Shown here piece by piece: positions 16,671-24,721 of a stretch of DNA of 64,000 nt; the first letter of the stretch is position 1, and each line of letters starts with the position of its first letter. Below the pieces are notes generated by a model, which saw only the letters and a program-made list of their open reading frames with translations, had not been told where the DNA came from and ran no database searches. Made by a program: the position numbers and the translations under genes. The stretch spans positions 62,001 to 126,000 of the forward strand of contig JAUILA010000012.1 of the NCBI GenBank assembly GCA_030432655.1, given 5' to 3'. Source of the stretch: Bacteroidia bacterium (GTDB lineage: Bacteria; Bacteroidota; Bacteroidia; Cytophagales; Cyclobacteriaceae).

Positions 16671-17480
16671 TTGAGAGTCAGGATTATTTTTCAATTAAAG
16701 AACAGAGGAAGTCACATCCCGTTCCATCACCAGTACCTTTTGGCGCAAATGATCAAAGGGATCCTCATGAAGGGCAACGAGGAGAAATTTGTTAATTATA
16801 CCTTTTACAATTTCTCCGGATTAAAGGGGCAGACAAAGATCAGCCGGAAAGGACTTCATTATTATTCATCAAGGGTTACCCTGGTATTATCAAGCCCCAA
16901 CAAGGATTTCATTGATTATTTCCTGACCAACCTGTTTGATTTTCCTAAAGTTGAATTGGGCGCACTGGCATTGCATCCGGAAACCGTTGAGCTGGAGGAG
17001 CCTGTAGAGATGCAGGAATATGCAAAGTTTATTTGCATTTCTCCCCTGGTCGTACTGAATTCAAGTTTCAATGACAGTTCAGCCAAGCGCTTCATTCCTC
17101 CCGAAACAGATGTATTCTCCGACCTGTTGTACGAATCTACCATGCAGCGCATGCAGCAGACAGGTTCTTTCAGTGATGAGGAGCTTGCCAGTTTCTATAA
17201 ATTTCAGCTGATCCCTGACAAAAACTACATTGCGCGGCTAACTGCCCAGCAAAAGAAGTATGCCCGGATCTATCCTGTATTTGACCAGGACGTGAAATAT
17301 GAGATACGCGGGTACACATTTCCTTTTACCCTTTATGCAGCGAAAGAAGTGCTTGATTTTGTATTCAATTGCGGGCTCGGTCAGTTTACGCACAAAGGCT
17401 TTGGTATGCTTGATGTCGCAAATACAAATCCGAACAGCCGGGCACTCAAATACGAATTCAATTACGCTGTTTCCCGCTAG
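16671..17480 (+). CDS. Solitary Cas6-like protein (possibly inactive)
   Basis: Cas6 proteins cut CRISPR precursor RNA with a double ferredoxin fold. This 269-residue protein has the family landmarks: the N-terminal strand MRVRIIFQL, then HHQYLLAQMIKGIL (19-32), a FYNFSG segment (45-50), FICISPLVVLN (120-130), and the C-terminal glycine-rich loop GLGQFTHKGFGMLDV (235-249). Compared from memory with Pyrococcus Cas6, its catalytic Tyr31 and His46 positions fall on Lys29 and about Glu37-Glu38, so the usual residues appear missing. The start is TTG 16671; an ATG start would remove the first strand. No other cas gene or repeat array is in the window. It could be a non-cutting RNA-binding Cas6, one serving a distant array, or a protein co-opted for another RNA. 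Confidence 0.8.
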   Translation: MRVRIIFQLKNRGSHIPFHHQYLLAQMIKGILMKGNEEKFVNYTFYNFSGLKGQTKISRKGLHYYSSRVTLVLSSPNKDFIDYFLTNLFDFPKVELGALALHPETVELEEPVEMQEYAKFICISPLVVLNSSFNDSSAKRFIPPETDVFSDLLYESTMQRMQQTGSFSDEELASFYKFQLIPDKNYIARLTAQQKKYARIYPVFDQDVKYEIRGYTFPFTLYAAKEVLDFVFNCGLGQFTHKGFGMLDVANTNPNSRALKYEFNYAVSR

Positions 17481-17492
17481 AAGCCAGTTTTC

Positions 17493-18764
17493 TCAGAAGG
17501 AATTAAAGGTAATCTGTTTGTACCCCATCAGGTATTCGCCGCGCTCCATTACCGGATCGACATATACAAATATTTCGTATAGGTTTTCCGTTTCGTAATG
17601 ATCTCCCCCGTAATAGTTTACTGACAGGGAGTCTCCACGCACCTCGTACTTATAATTGTAGAAACCCTGTTTCAGCAATAATTTTGCCTGGTATTGACCG
17701 GTGGATTCAGTATATCTCATCAGGTTTTCCGGTGCTTTGCGGTAGTTGTTCATCTGGCCCACTACGTATACCTCCCCGGGAATTTTCTCTGCTTCAAGGC
17801 TGAAAGTCACTTCCACATAATCGGATTCGATAACACCGTTTCCCGTATCTGTATTTGCCACCACAAAGTCGCCGTTGATGTCCACGATCCGGCTGTATGC
17901 TTCCTTACCCCGAAATTTATCAATGGCCAGGAAAACCTGAATTGGCCTTTGCTGGCGATTGGTATATGCAACGTTCTGACCCGGGTACTGAAGTGACCGC
18001 ATATCAAAAAACCGGTATTCCGTTCCTGCGTAGAATGCATTCTCAAAATTAAAGAAGCGGTATTCAAGCTGTGAGTCCATGTCGCGTATGAAGGTAGGCT
18101 TCAGACCAGTGATTGCATTATCCCATCGCTGGTTCTGCCGAATTACCACCTTCACCTGGTCCATTGGATTCTGAAGGTCCACATCCCCGTAATTAAGAAT
18201 AAAATCAATTTGCTGCCTGCCCCGGTCAACCGAAGTGAGTCCGCGGAGGTCACTGGTTACCCCGATATTTACCTGGTCTCCGTAAATCATAAAACGATGG
18301 CTGAGAATTATATCCCGTTGATCACTGCCCCGGTAGGCAACAAGAAGGTAATTGCCGGGACGTTTTACCGGCGGCACCTCAAAGACATAATGAACATAGG
18401 ACAGTTTCACGTCCACTGAATATTCATACCGGCGGATGTTAAATTCGTTGTACCCATCCAGGAAATCCAGGTTGCGCAAGTCACTTTCCGTCCAGTCTGC
18501 ATTACAGGCGATGATCCTCACCCTGTAATCTTCGGCATCCTGAACCAGGTCGTCAAATTCAAGAATCATATTTTGCCCGGATAACGGGGCAACCGAAGGG
18601 CGAAGATAGGTGGATTCCCCTCCACCCCGGGGGTACATCATTACCGTGCGGATCTCGGCTTCATACGTGGCATTCTCATATACCAGCACTTTATTGTTTT
18701 GGGGGAGAATACCGGCAAGAAATGCCAGAAGGTAATGGGTAAGGGTGATATAGGTTAAGGTCAT
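17493..18764 (-). CDS. Type IX secretion system Plug protein (DUF5103)
   Basis: This 423-residue periplasmic or outer-membrane-associated protein matches the DUF5103 family. In Flavobacterium johnsoniae a family member is the Plug found bound to the periplasmic opening of the SprA translocon pore. An N-terminal hydrophobic signal (about residues 3-20) is followed by beta-rich segments such as DLVQDAEDYRVRIIACNADW, then YEFNIRRYEYSVDVKLSYV-like strands, and MYPRGGGESTYLRPSV near residue 43. The C-terminal part (about 300-423) resembles a carbohydrate-binding-module-like sandwich. It fits the T9SS cargo proteins elsewhere in this window. The gene is divergent from an ECF sigma factor. Confidence 0.85.
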   Translation of the reverse strand: MTLTYITLTHYLLAFLAGILPQNNKVLVYENATYEAEIRTVMMYPRGGGESTYLRPSVAPLSGQNMILEFDDLVQDAEDYRVRIIACNADWTESDLRNLDFLDGYNEFNIRRYEYSVDVKLSYVHYVFEVPPVKRPGNYLLVAYRGSDQRDIILSHRFMIYGDQVNIGVTSDLRGLTSVDRGRQQIDFILNYGDVDLQNPMDQVKVVIRQNQRWDNAITGLKPTFIRDMDSQLEYRFFNFENAFYAGTEYRFFDMRSLQYPGQNVAYTNRQQRPIQVFLAIDKFRGKEAYSRIVDINGDFVVANTDTGNGVIESDYVEVTFSLEAEKIPGEVYVVGQMNNYRKAPENLMRYTESTGQYQAKLLLKQGFYNYKYEVRGDSLSVNYYGGDHYETENLYEIFVYVDPVMERGEYLMGYKQITFNSF

Positions 18765-18788
18765 AATTCAATGGTGCAATTTTCAGGC

Positions 18789-18808
18789 CTGACTCATTTT
18801 ATAGTCAG
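18789..18808. promoter_or_regulatory. Inverted repeat between Plug and sigma factor genes
   Basis: CTGACT and AGTCAG form a perfect 6-bp inverted repeat separated by eight A/T-rich bases. It lies in the 114-base space between the divergent Plug and ECF sigma genes. It could be an operator shared by both genes, but six-base arms can arise by chance. Confidence 0.3.
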
Positions 18809-18878
18809 ATCTGATAAAATTCGATAACTTTCCAACTAATTTCAAGAAACCTGCGTCTAAGAAAATACCAGGGCCTGT

Positions 18879-19430
18879 ATGAACGACGAAACTTCTTTGA
18901 TCAAGGGATGCATTGATGGCGACCGAAAGGCGCAACGGAAGCTTTATGAGCTGTTTTCCGAACGTCTTTTTGTGGTATCCATGCGTTATTGCCGTTCAGA
19001 TCTTGAAGCGGAAGATGTTCTGCAGGAATCCTTTATAAAGATATTTAATAAGATTGACAGTTTCAGGGGAGAGTCTTCCTTGTATTACTGGATGAAACGA
19101 GTCGTCGTTCGTACCGCCCTCAATCATCAGCGAAGCAAATTGTATATGTATCCGATGGTGGATGTGGAGAATATTCACATGTCGATGGAAGAGAAGATTT
19201 CGCTGGCGGATTTTCACCTTGAAGAACTTATGGGAATGATCCGCAAGCTCCCGACGGGATGCTCGGTAATTTTCAATCTCTATGCGATTGAGGGATACAC
19301 CCATAAAGAAATAGCAGAAATGCTGGAAGTAAGTGAGGGGACATCAAAGTCACAATATTCACGTGCCAGAAGTCTCCTTCAGGAAATGATTAAAACAGAA
19401 AACAGAGTTTCATATGGCACAGGCCGATAG
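18879..19430 (+). CDS. ECF-type RNA polymerase sigma factor
   Basis: This 183-residue sigma-70 family factor has only regions 2 and 4, as in ECF sigma factors. Region 2 (about residues 18-85) includes DLEAEDVLQESFIKIFNKI, the core-binding helix, and the FRGESSLYYWMKRVVVRTALN segment that reads the -10 region. Region 4 (about 118-170) carries the helix-turn-helix IEGYTHKEIAEMLEVSEGTSKS, followed by SRARSLLQ. The next gene overlaps its last 17 bases, suggesting translational coupling with a membrane partner likely to control it. The regulon is unknown; a link to the divergent T9SS Plug gene is possible but untested. Confidence 0.93.
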   Translation: MNDETSLIKGCIDGDRKAQRKLYELFSERLFVVSMRYCRSDLEAEDVLQESFIKIFNKIDSFRGESSLYYWMKRVVVRTALNHQRSKLYMYPMVDVENIHMSMEEKISLADFHLEELMGMIRKLPTGCSVIFNLYAIEGYTHKEIAEMLEVSEGTSKSQYSRARSLLQEMIKTENRVSYGTGR

Positions 19431-20724
19431 ATCACATTTTGAGCAGGAATGGGAGAATGCCTTTGCAGATGCCCGCAGAAAGCCTTCGCCGAAGGTTTGG
19501 AATGGAATTGAAAGATCCCTTCATGGCGGACATAGTACCCGCAAAAGGATGTTCCTGATTCAGCTGGCAATGGCTGCCTCTGTATTGTTTGCCATGTCCA
19601 TCGGGGCGGCAGGCGTATACCAGGTATTTTTCGCCGGAGAAGAGACCGGTAAGAAAATAGTAGCTGCCGACAGCACTGCAGAAACCGAGACAGTTATTCC
19701 TTTAAAGGAGAATGACTCAAGCGAAAATACAGCCGTTAATGGACAGACACGTGAAAATGATACGATCCTAAAAGATTCGGGAGCGGAGTCGGATGTCCGG
19801 GATTCAGACTCAGGCCATAATTCACCTTACGCTGCACAATTATCCCAGGCAGACGCTACAAATAAATCCCAGGCACCGATGATGCCGGAGCTGGTGGAAG
19901 GGTCGGTAAAAAGTTCATTCACATCCGATTTTGAGGAAATTGATCCATTTGCAAGTCAGCTTGCTTTTGCATCCAACCTCCCGGAGGTCAGTCCGCACGG
20001 GGTTCCTGAATTATATGTAAAGAAGGACCGCTCATCGGGGAATTCCGGCTGGGCTTCCGTTGGGTTTTCTGCGGGAAGCTACAATGCCGGTTCTGCCTCG
20101 AGGGATATGTATATGCTAGGTTCATCATTCGATAGTAATAACCTGAGTGTCGGACGGGTTTCTGAGGAATCCAGCGGTTCCGTTTTTCAGGTAGAAATGA
20201 ATTTTGGCAAAAAACTGGCCGAGAAATGGTTTGTTCAGGGGGGACTCGGCTATATGGAACGTAATTCCCAGGGTACCTCCAATCTCATATCGGCCCAGGG
20301 AAATTCTGTCGCAGATATGGCGCTGGCCGAGAGCCGTCAGGTGGTTGTTTCCGAGCCATACAGGTTGGATAACAGTATGCAACTGCTTACGGTGCCGGTG
20401 CAGGTAGGGTATATTCTGCTGGACCATAAAGTTGGGCTGAGATTGCTTACCGGAATAGCCAATGAGGTTATGATCAAATATCAGATTCAGGATTCTGATG
20501 GAAACCTGGGCAGCCAGTCAATCCGTGCCGGGGAAAGTGATGAGTACAACGCCTATGGTATGAGCGCATTGGTTACGACTGAAATCAGCTACGCCCTGGC
20601 AGATCATTACCAGGTGGCCCTTTTTCCTCAAATGAGAAAATCCCTTATGACGTTGCGTGAAACCGACGGTGATTTACCAGTATCTCTTGAGATTGGGTTC
20701 CGCGTTCGGTACCTGATTGATTAA
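19414..20724 (+). CDS. Single-pass membrane protein with C-terminal beta-barrel-like domain, partner of the ECF sigma factor
   Basis: This 436-residue protein begins with a short cytoplasmic part (about 1-48, with WENAFADARRKPSPKVW, which resembles the start of Bacteroidota anti-sigma-like proteins). A transmembrane helix (about 49-70, MFLIQLAMAASVLFAMSIGAAG) follows. Next is a long acidic, low-complexity periplasmic linker (about 75-190). The C-terminal part (about 215-436) has alternating strands such as FVQGGLGYMERNSQG, LLTVPVQVGYILLDHKVGLR and LEIGFRVRYLID, as in outer-membrane beta-barrels. Its start overlaps the sigma gene by 17 bases. A role in holding the sigma factor and sensing the envelope is inferred. 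Whether one protein spans both membranes or the barrel-like part folds in the periplasm cannot be told. Confidence 0.7.
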   Translation: MAQADRSHFEQEWENAFADARRKPSPKVWNGIERSLHGGHSTRKRMFLIQLAMAASVLFAMSIGAAGVYQVFFAGEETGKKIVAADSTAETETVIPLKENDSSENTAVNGQTRENDTILKDSGAESDVRDSDSGHNSPYAAQLSQADATNKSQAPMMPELVEGSVKSSFTSDFEEIDPFASQLAFASNLPEVSPHGVPELYVKKDRSSGNSGWASVGFSAGSYNAGSASRDMYMLGSSFDSNNLSVGRVSEESSGSVFQVEMNFGKKLAEKWFVQGGLGYMERNSQGTSNLISAQGNSVADMALAESRQVVVSEPYRLDNSMQLLTVPVQVGYILLDHKVGLRLLTGIANEVMIKYQIQDSDGNLGSQSIRAGESDEYNAYGMSALVTTEISYALADHYQVALFPQMRKSLMTLRETDGDLPVSLEIGFRVRYLID

Positions 20725-20762
20725 GATAGGATTTTAACTTTTGGCGGACTGGCACTCAAACG

Positions 20763-22679
20763 TTAGTTATCTTTCAATCGTTCGACTTCTTCTGCCGCGC
20801 TTTCCCAGCGTTTGGTAAGCTCTTCGATTTTGTTACTGAGTTTTTCATAATCCAGGTTTATTTCTGCCAGTTTATCCGGGTTTCCATAAATCTCTGGTTT
20901 GGCCATATGTGCCTCCAGGGATTCTTTTTCGGTTTCCAGCTCCAGGATCTCTGTTTCGATACCGTCCAGTATTGAGCGTGCTTTCTTTAGCGCGGCTTCG
21001 TCCTGATCACGCCTGGGTTTTTTGCTTTCCGGTTTTACTTCAGGAGCCTCTTTTTCCGGTGTCATTTCTTCTTCCGAAGGAGGCTGTATATGTGTTCGCC
21101 AGTACAGGAATTCTTTATACGTCCCCGGGTATTCCTTAATCTCCCGGTCCTCGATGTACCATATTTTATTGGCCACCTCAGAAATAAAATGGCGGTTGTG
21201 CGAAACGACCACAAACGTGCCTTCATATTGCTGCAATGCCTGGATCAGAATGTTTTCCGATATAAAGTCCAGGTGGTTGGTTGGCTCATCCAGCAAAAGG
21301 AAATTGGCTTCCGATATCAGCGTTTTTGCAAGAGCAACCCTTGATTTCTCACCACCGGACAGCACCTTGATCTTCTTAAATACCTCATCTTCTGTAAAGA
21401 GAAAGCACCCCAGGATCTGACGTAACTCCAGTTCAGACTTGTCCGTGCCCGCCTGCTTGAGTTCCTCCAGGATTTCGTTATTTACGTGCAACGCCTCCAA
21501 CTGATGCTGTGCATAAAATCCCTGGATCAGGTTATATCCCTCTTCCCGTTTGCCCTTTACAGGTTCAGAACCAGAAATTATCCGGAGCAGGGTGGATTTA
21601 CCTTTTCCATTAGCGCCAATCAGGGCAATTTTGTCTCCCCGTTCAATATGGGCAGAGGTATTCCGGAGAATGTGCAGATCGCCATACGATTTACTGATAT
21701 TCTCCAGCCTGATTACATGACGTCCTGATTTCTGTTTAAACCTGAACCTGAAATTAACCGCGGCATTTTCATCGATCACGTCTTCCACACGGTCCATTCG
21801 CTCAAGTGCCTTGACCCTGGATTGTACCTGCCGGGCTTTGGTTGCTTTGGCACGGAACCGTTCAATGAACCGTTCGGTCTGGCGGATCATTTGCTGTTGG
21901 TTTTCAAAAGCATTTTTCTGAATCTCTTCACGCTGTTCCTTCTCTTCAAGGTAATAATCATAATTTCCTTCATAAGAGATCAGTTGTTGTCGTGTGACCT
22001 CTACAATTCGGTCTATAGTGTTGTTCAGGAATTGACGGTCGTGTGACACAATAATAACCGCGCCTTCATAATTCCTGAGGTAGTTCTCGACCCATTCGAT
22101 CGACGGAAGGTCCAGGTGGTTGGTAGGTTCATCGAGCATCAGCAGGCTTGGCTTCTCCAGTAGTAGTTTAGCCAGCATAACACGCATTCTCCAGCCCCCT
22201 GAAAATTCACGTAAGGGCCGGTGAAGATCGCTGGTGGTAAAACCAATTCCTTCCAGGATCTCCTCGGCTTTTGCCTGCATCGAATATCCTTCCAGCCGCT
22301 CAAATTTTTCCTGCAGTTTCGTAAGTTTTTCAACCAGCTTGTCCGAATAATCCGTCTCAAGTTGCTTCAGGATTTTTTCGATCTTTTTCTGGGTTTCAAC
22401 CGCTTCCGAAAAGGCTTCCATTGCCACGCTGAGAATACTGTCATCGGTCAGGTAAGAAAGCAAATCCTGGTTCAGAAACCCTACGGTACATTCATTGCTC
22501 TTACTGATGTCGCCGTTGTCCGGGGTTAATGAACCCATGATCAGTTTAAGCAGGGTAGACTTACCTTTTCCGTTTAATCCGATGAGTCCGATTTTATCCC
22601 GGGGCCGGATATGCAACGAGGCATTTTCATACAAAGCTCGACCCCCTATATAGTAGGACAGGTTATTAATTGACAGCAT
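20763..22679 (-). CDS. ABC-F family ATPase
   Basis: This is a 638-residue soluble protein with two ABC ATPase domains and no membrane segments, as in ABC-F proteins that act on the ribosome. Domain 1 has Walker A GLNGKGKST, signature FSGGWRMR and Walker B LMLDEPTNHLD. Domain 2 has GANGKGKST, LSGGEKSR and LLLDEPTNHLD. A charged linker between them (about 240-310, EEKEQREEIQKNAFENQQQM) is the P-site tRNA-interaction motif region. The C-terminal coiled coil (about 560-638) is like that of Uup/YheS-type members. ATG 22679 (MLSINNLSYYIGG) is the natural start; the upstream extension has no family match and crosses the divergent gene's promoter. Subfamily and any antibiotic role are not decided. 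Confidence 0.93.
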   Translation of the reverse strand: MLSINNLSYYIGGRALYENASLHIRPRDKIGLIGLNGKGKSTLLKLIMGSLTPDNGDISKSNECTVGFLNQDLLSYLTDDSILSVAMEAFSEAVETQKKIEKILKQLETDYSDKLVEKLTKLQEKFERLEGYSMQAKAEEILEGIGFTTSDLHRPLREFSGGWRMRVMLAKLLLEKPSLLMLDEPTNHLDLPSIEWVENYLRNYEGAVIIVSHDRQFLNNTIDRIVEVTRQQLISYEGNYDYYLEEKEQREEIQKNAFENQQQMIRQTERFIERFRAKATKARQVQSRVKALERMDRVEDVIDENAAVNFRFRFKQKSGRHVIRLENISKSYGDLHILRNTSAHIERGDKIALIGANGKGKSTLLRIISGSEPVKGKREEGYNLIQGFYAQHQLEALHVNNEILEELKQAGTDKSELELRQILGCFLFTEDEVFKKIKVLSGGEKSRVALAKTLISEANFLLLDEPTNHLDFISENILIQALQQYEGTFVVVSHNRHFISEVANKIWYIEDREIKEYPGTYKEFLYWRTHIQPPSEEEMTPEKEAPEVKPESKKPRRDQDEAALKKARSILDGIETEILELETEKESLEAHMAKPEIYGNPDKLAEINLDYEKLSNKIEELTKRWESAAEEVERLKDN

Positions 22680-22786
22680 GGCGCAAAGGTAGTCGATTCC
22701 GCTAAGGTTAAAAATATCCCGGGATCTAACACTTTGTGAATTTACCTGTTTTATGGTCTGAAGCAGAATTAATGTAACTTTAGTCC

Positions 22787-23944
22787 ATGAAGAACTACCA
22801 CACCACCGCACTTACCTTTATTTTCCTTGTCAGCATCTTTATTTCCTGCCAGGACTCCGGCCAGGAAACGAATATTGATGTCAGTGAGAACCCGGAAGAG
22901 GCGGATTCGCTGATGAGCATGCTGAATCTACCCGACGGCTTTCAGATCTCTGTTTTTGCTGAAGTTAACAATGCGCGGTCGCTGGCGATGAGCCCTTCCG
23001 GAACCATTTTTGTTGGTAATCGCAGAGGTGATAAGGTGTATGCGTTACAGGATGAGGATAATGATTTTAAGGCGGAAACGATCGTTGTTATTGACAGTGG
23101 TTTGAGTTCCCCTAACGGGGTGGCTTTCCGGGACGGAGATCTTTATGTGGCTGAAATTAACCGCATATTAAAATATCCTGATGTGGAGAATGACCTGGCG
23201 AATCCGCCTTCACCGGAGGTGGTATATGGAGATTATCCAACGGAAGAACACCATGGCTGGAAATACATTGCCTTTGGCCCGGACGGGATGCTCTACGTGC
23301 CGGTAGGTGCGCCTTGTAATAATTGCCTGTCAGATGATGAGGTATTTGCTTCAATTACGAGGCTTGACGTGAACGGGGGCGAACCGGAAGTTTACGCTCA
23401 CGGAGTGAGAAACAGCGTTGGGTTTGACTGGCATCCTGATTCGGGAGAATTATGGTTTACTGACAACGGCCGGGACAATTTAGGCGACAGTATACCCCCG
23501 TGCGAGCTCAATTTTGTTAGTGAGGCGGGGCAGCATTTTGGTTATCCTTTCTGCCACGGGGGCGACATCAGTGATCCGGAGTTTGGGGATCAGCGTCCCT
23601 GTGAAGATTTCAGAAAGCCGGCCTTTCGGTTTGAAGCCCATACTGCTCCACTGGGCATGACTTTTTATACAGGTAATATGTTTCCTGCGGAATACAAAGG
23701 TGACATTATTGTGGCTCAGCATGGTTCCTGGAACCGCAGCAACAAGGTGGGGTACCGACTGATGCGGTTGACGATAGAAGGTAATGAAGCCACAAGTGCC
23801 ACGGTATTTGCGGATGGATGGCTGGATGAGGCGACACAGAACCAATGGGGGCGTCCGGTCGACGTACTACAACTTCCCGACGGTTCCGTGCTGGTATCTG
23901 ATGATCAGGCCGGACTCGTTTACCGGATAAGTTATTCCGGGTAA
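22787..23944 (+). CDS. PQQ-type sugar (sorbosone) dehydrogenase-like lipoprotein
   Basis: This 385-residue beta-propeller protein resembles soluble glucose/sorbosone dehydrogenases that may bind PQQ. The N terminus is a lipoprotein signal with lipobox FISC (Cys at about 21), so it should be anchored to a membrane. Family signatures are GVAFRDGDLYVAEINRILKY, then GPDGMLYVPVGAPCNNC, YAHGVRNSVGFDWHPDSGELWFTDNGRDNLGD and HGSWNRSNKVGYR. The GVRNSVG and TDNGRDN motifs are shared with L-sorbosone dehydrogenases. The substrate is unknown. It is divergent from the ABC-F gene by 107 bases, and a near-match TAACTTTA -7 box sits just before the ATG. Confidence 0.82.
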   Translation: MKNYHTTALTFIFLVSIFISCQDSGQETNIDVSENPEEADSLMSMLNLPDGFQISVFAEVNNARSLAMSPSGTIFVGNRRGDKVYALQDEDNDFKAETIVVIDSGLSSPNGVAFRDGDLYVAEINRILKYPDVENDLANPPSPEVVYGDYPTEEHHGWKYIAFGPDGMLYVPVGAPCNNCLSDDEVFASITRLDVNGGEPEVYAHGVRNSVGFDWHPDSGELWFTDNGRDNLGDSIPPCELNFVSEAGQHFGYPFCHGGDISDPEFGDQRPCEDFRKPAFRFEAHTAPLGMTFYTGNMFPAEYKGDIIVAQHGSWNRSNKVGYRLMRLTIEGNEATSATVFADGWLDEATQNQWGRPVDVLQLPDGSVLVSDDQAGLVYRISYSG

Positions 23945-23966
23945 GCTCCGGGATTTGGAGGCATAC

Positions 23967-24302
23967 CTATTCTACTGAATCACGCCGCTTTTCCGGCATG
24001 ATAGATTGCTTTCCGGCCAGAATTTCAAAGAAAAGTTTAAAATCACTTCCCAGGCTGTACAGCGGGTACCGGAAAGTGGCGGGCTTATTTTTTTCAAAAA
24101 AGAAATGGCCGGCCCAGGCAAATCCGTAGCCAACCAGCGGAATCAGGATGAGCCATATCCATTCCTGCATGATCAGTACAGAGATCAGAATAACAAAGAC
24201 AAGCGAAGTTCCGATAAAATGCAGCAGCCTGGAAACCGGGTGTTTATGTTCGCTTAAGTAAAAGGGGTAAAACTCCCTGAAGGTTGAGTATTTCTTTTCC
24301 AT
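23967..24302 (-). CDS. DUF962 / Mpo1-like small membrane protein
   Basis: This 111-residue protein matches the DUF962/Mpo1-like family. Family features are the N-terminal FREFYPFYLSEHKHPVSRLLHFIGT (His residues at about 18, 20 and 27), two hydrophobic helices (about 29-48 and 49-66), and GHFFFEKNKPATFRYPLYSL. In yeast, Mpo1 is an iron-dependent dioxygenase in fatty acid alpha-oxidation, and the conserved histidines are metal ligands. The bacterial role is not established. It lies tail to tail with the PQQ-type lipoprotein gene. Confidence 0.85.
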   Translation of the reverse strand: MEKKYSTFREFYPFYLSEHKHPVSRLLHFIGTSLVFVILISVLIMQEWIWLILIPLVGYGFAWAGHFFFEKNKPATFRYPLYSLGSDFKLFFEILAGKQSIMPEKRRDSVE

Positions 24303-24721
24303 AGGCGCTTAGGTTGCTTTCCGGCAAGGTACAAATATCTGTGATCAGATGTGTCCCCAAAACCGGGGGAGGAAAATATAAAAATTCAATAAATTTCCAA
24401 ATTTCTTTCGGGAGTGAAATTATTGAGCATCATCTGATTAGAGGATGATTTTTCGGAAAATCTTCATTTTCAGCCGATTTTCCATCAATGGGTAAGGGTG
24501 GGGTAAAGAATGTAAAAGTGCGATAAAACATTCTTAACAAATTGTCCTAAATTTTTTAATGGTACTATTTATGAAAAGGGCATATACGCAGGGAATAGGC
24601 AGGTGATTGGAAAATGACTATTTCTTAATTCATAAATGGTTAATCCTGGGTTTACAGGAGGTTTTTTCTTTACCTGTATACTTACGGTTAGTAAAAACAA
24701 TCACTTGAAACTAACCTATTC
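24303..24721. other. 419-base intergenic region with two hairpins, no gene
   Basis: No convincing coding frame or RNA gene is visible. It lies between the divergent DUF962 and PhoX-like genes. ATCATC at 24429-24434 and GATGAT at 24444-24449 form a 6-bp stem followed by four T. TACAGG at 24653-24658 and CCTGTA at 24673-24678 form a perfect inverted repeat across 14 bases, about 45 bases before the PhoX-like ATG. No -7 box fits well. A long leader or small regulatory RNA is possible. Confidence 0.5.

Noticed and set aside
22680-22811. Longer N terminus for the ABC-F ATPase starting at 22811
   Set aside because: The 44 extra residues match no ABC-F protein and overlap the divergent gene start and its promoter region.
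24303-24721. A tRNA or small ORF in the intergenic region
   Set aside because: No cloverleaf pairing and no credible coding frame with a start signal could be made out.
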